Source of the DNA: JBMTVN01 sp046047235
GTDB lineage: Bacteria; Verrucomicrobiota; Verrucomicrobiia; Limisphaerales; JAHDYP01
Reading direction: 5' to 3'
Length of the DNA: 5,270 nt
NCBI GenBank assembly: GCA_046047235.1
Contig: JBJOII010000210.1
Span: 1-5,270 of the forward strand
A program made the translations under genes and the position numbers. Positions within the stretch are counted from its first letter, which is position 1. Each line of letters starts with the position of its first letter. Below the pieces are notes generated by a model. It worked only from the letters and a program-made list of their open reading frames with translations. It was not told the origin of the DNA and ran no database searches. Shown piece after piece: positions 5,047 to 5,270 of the stretch.

Positions 5047-5270
5047 GTGAATAGTCAACCCGAACACACCATACCCACGCTCGCAAACCAAGCCATCGGT
5101 CAACGCGTGCGCATCCGACACCTCGACCTACCCGATGGCATCCGCCTGCGTCTCTTGGAAATGGGGCTGACAGAGGGCATCGAATGCCGGGTCGTGCGCT
5201 ACGCACCCCTCGGTGATCCCATGGAAGTCCACGTCCGCGGCTATTCCCTGTCCCTCCGCCGTGCCGAAGC
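5047..5270 (+). CDS. feoA: FeoA ferrous iron transport protein A (3' end cut by window)
   Basis: The 74 whole codons visible match FeoA, a small cytosolic SH3-like protein that works with the GTP-dependent inner-membrane transporter FeoB to import Fe(II). The family signature is complete: GQRVRIRHLD (18-27), RLRLLEMGLTEG (33-44), then APLGDPMEVHVRGYSLSLRR (53-72). FeoA is usually about 75-85 residues, so only a few residues are missing. I chose the GTG at 5047 as start; it leaves a 17-residue tail before the domain and has no clear ribosome site. No in-frame stop separates it from sequence further upstream, but no better start is visible there. feoB would be expected just beyond the window. 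I see no Fur box in the upstream sequence. Confidence 0.9.
   Translation, partial: MNSQPEHTIPTLANQAIGQRVRIRHLDLPDGIRLRLLEMGLTEGIECRVVRYAPLGDPMEVHVRGYSLSLRRAE

Overview
The window is GC-rich bacterial DNA with long secretion-type carbohydrate-active genes, few Shine-Dalgarno sites and hexamer or palindromic repeats between genes. This style fits a polysaccharide-degrading member of the Verrucomicrobiota or a related PVC lineage. That assignment is inference from style and gene content; no marker gene is present.

Left half (about 1-3850): two divergent genes for secreted proteins lie on either side of a 126-base spacer. The minus-strand gene (358-2403) encodes a signal peptide, a cysteine-rich right-handed beta-helix and a C-terminal domain resembling the five-bladed beta-propellers of the GH43/GH32/GH117-like fold. 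The plus-strand gene (2530-3813) encodes a rhamnogalacturonan acetylesterase (SGNH hydrolase, CE12-like) with an N-terminal beta-sandwich. Together they suggest a pectin or rhamnogalacturonan-I depolymerisation locus: the esterase removes acetyl groups and the two-domain protein may bind or cleave the backbone or side chains. Downstream of the minus-strand gene lie two very small genes joined by a TAATG overlap, the second encoding a membrane protein.

Middle (about 3868-4435): a parDE-type toxin-antitoxin module. The ParD-like antitoxin is intact and has a consensus -35 box whose spacing puts the predicted transcription start at the ATG, suggesting a leaderless mRNA. The ParE-like toxin starts in an ATGA overlap but carries an in-frame TAG at codon 24, where the family normally has Trp. 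It therefore looks like a toxin lost by a single base change.

Right part (4436-4885): a gene-free stretch rich in structure. It holds two oppositely oriented arrays of a CGATNN/ATCGNN hexamer, a strong G-quadruplex motif on the minus strand, and a run of five hairpins, one of which has the GTAG-plus-bulged-palindrome layout of REP elements.

Right edge (4886-5270): a possible 44-residue exported or lipoprotein-like peptide, then the start of feoA, the small cytosolic SH3-like partner of the FeoB ferrous iron transporter, cut by the window end. I see no complete new multi-gene system. The most informative points are the inactivated toxin, the beta-helix/propeller fusion beside an RG acetylesterase, and the repeat cluster.
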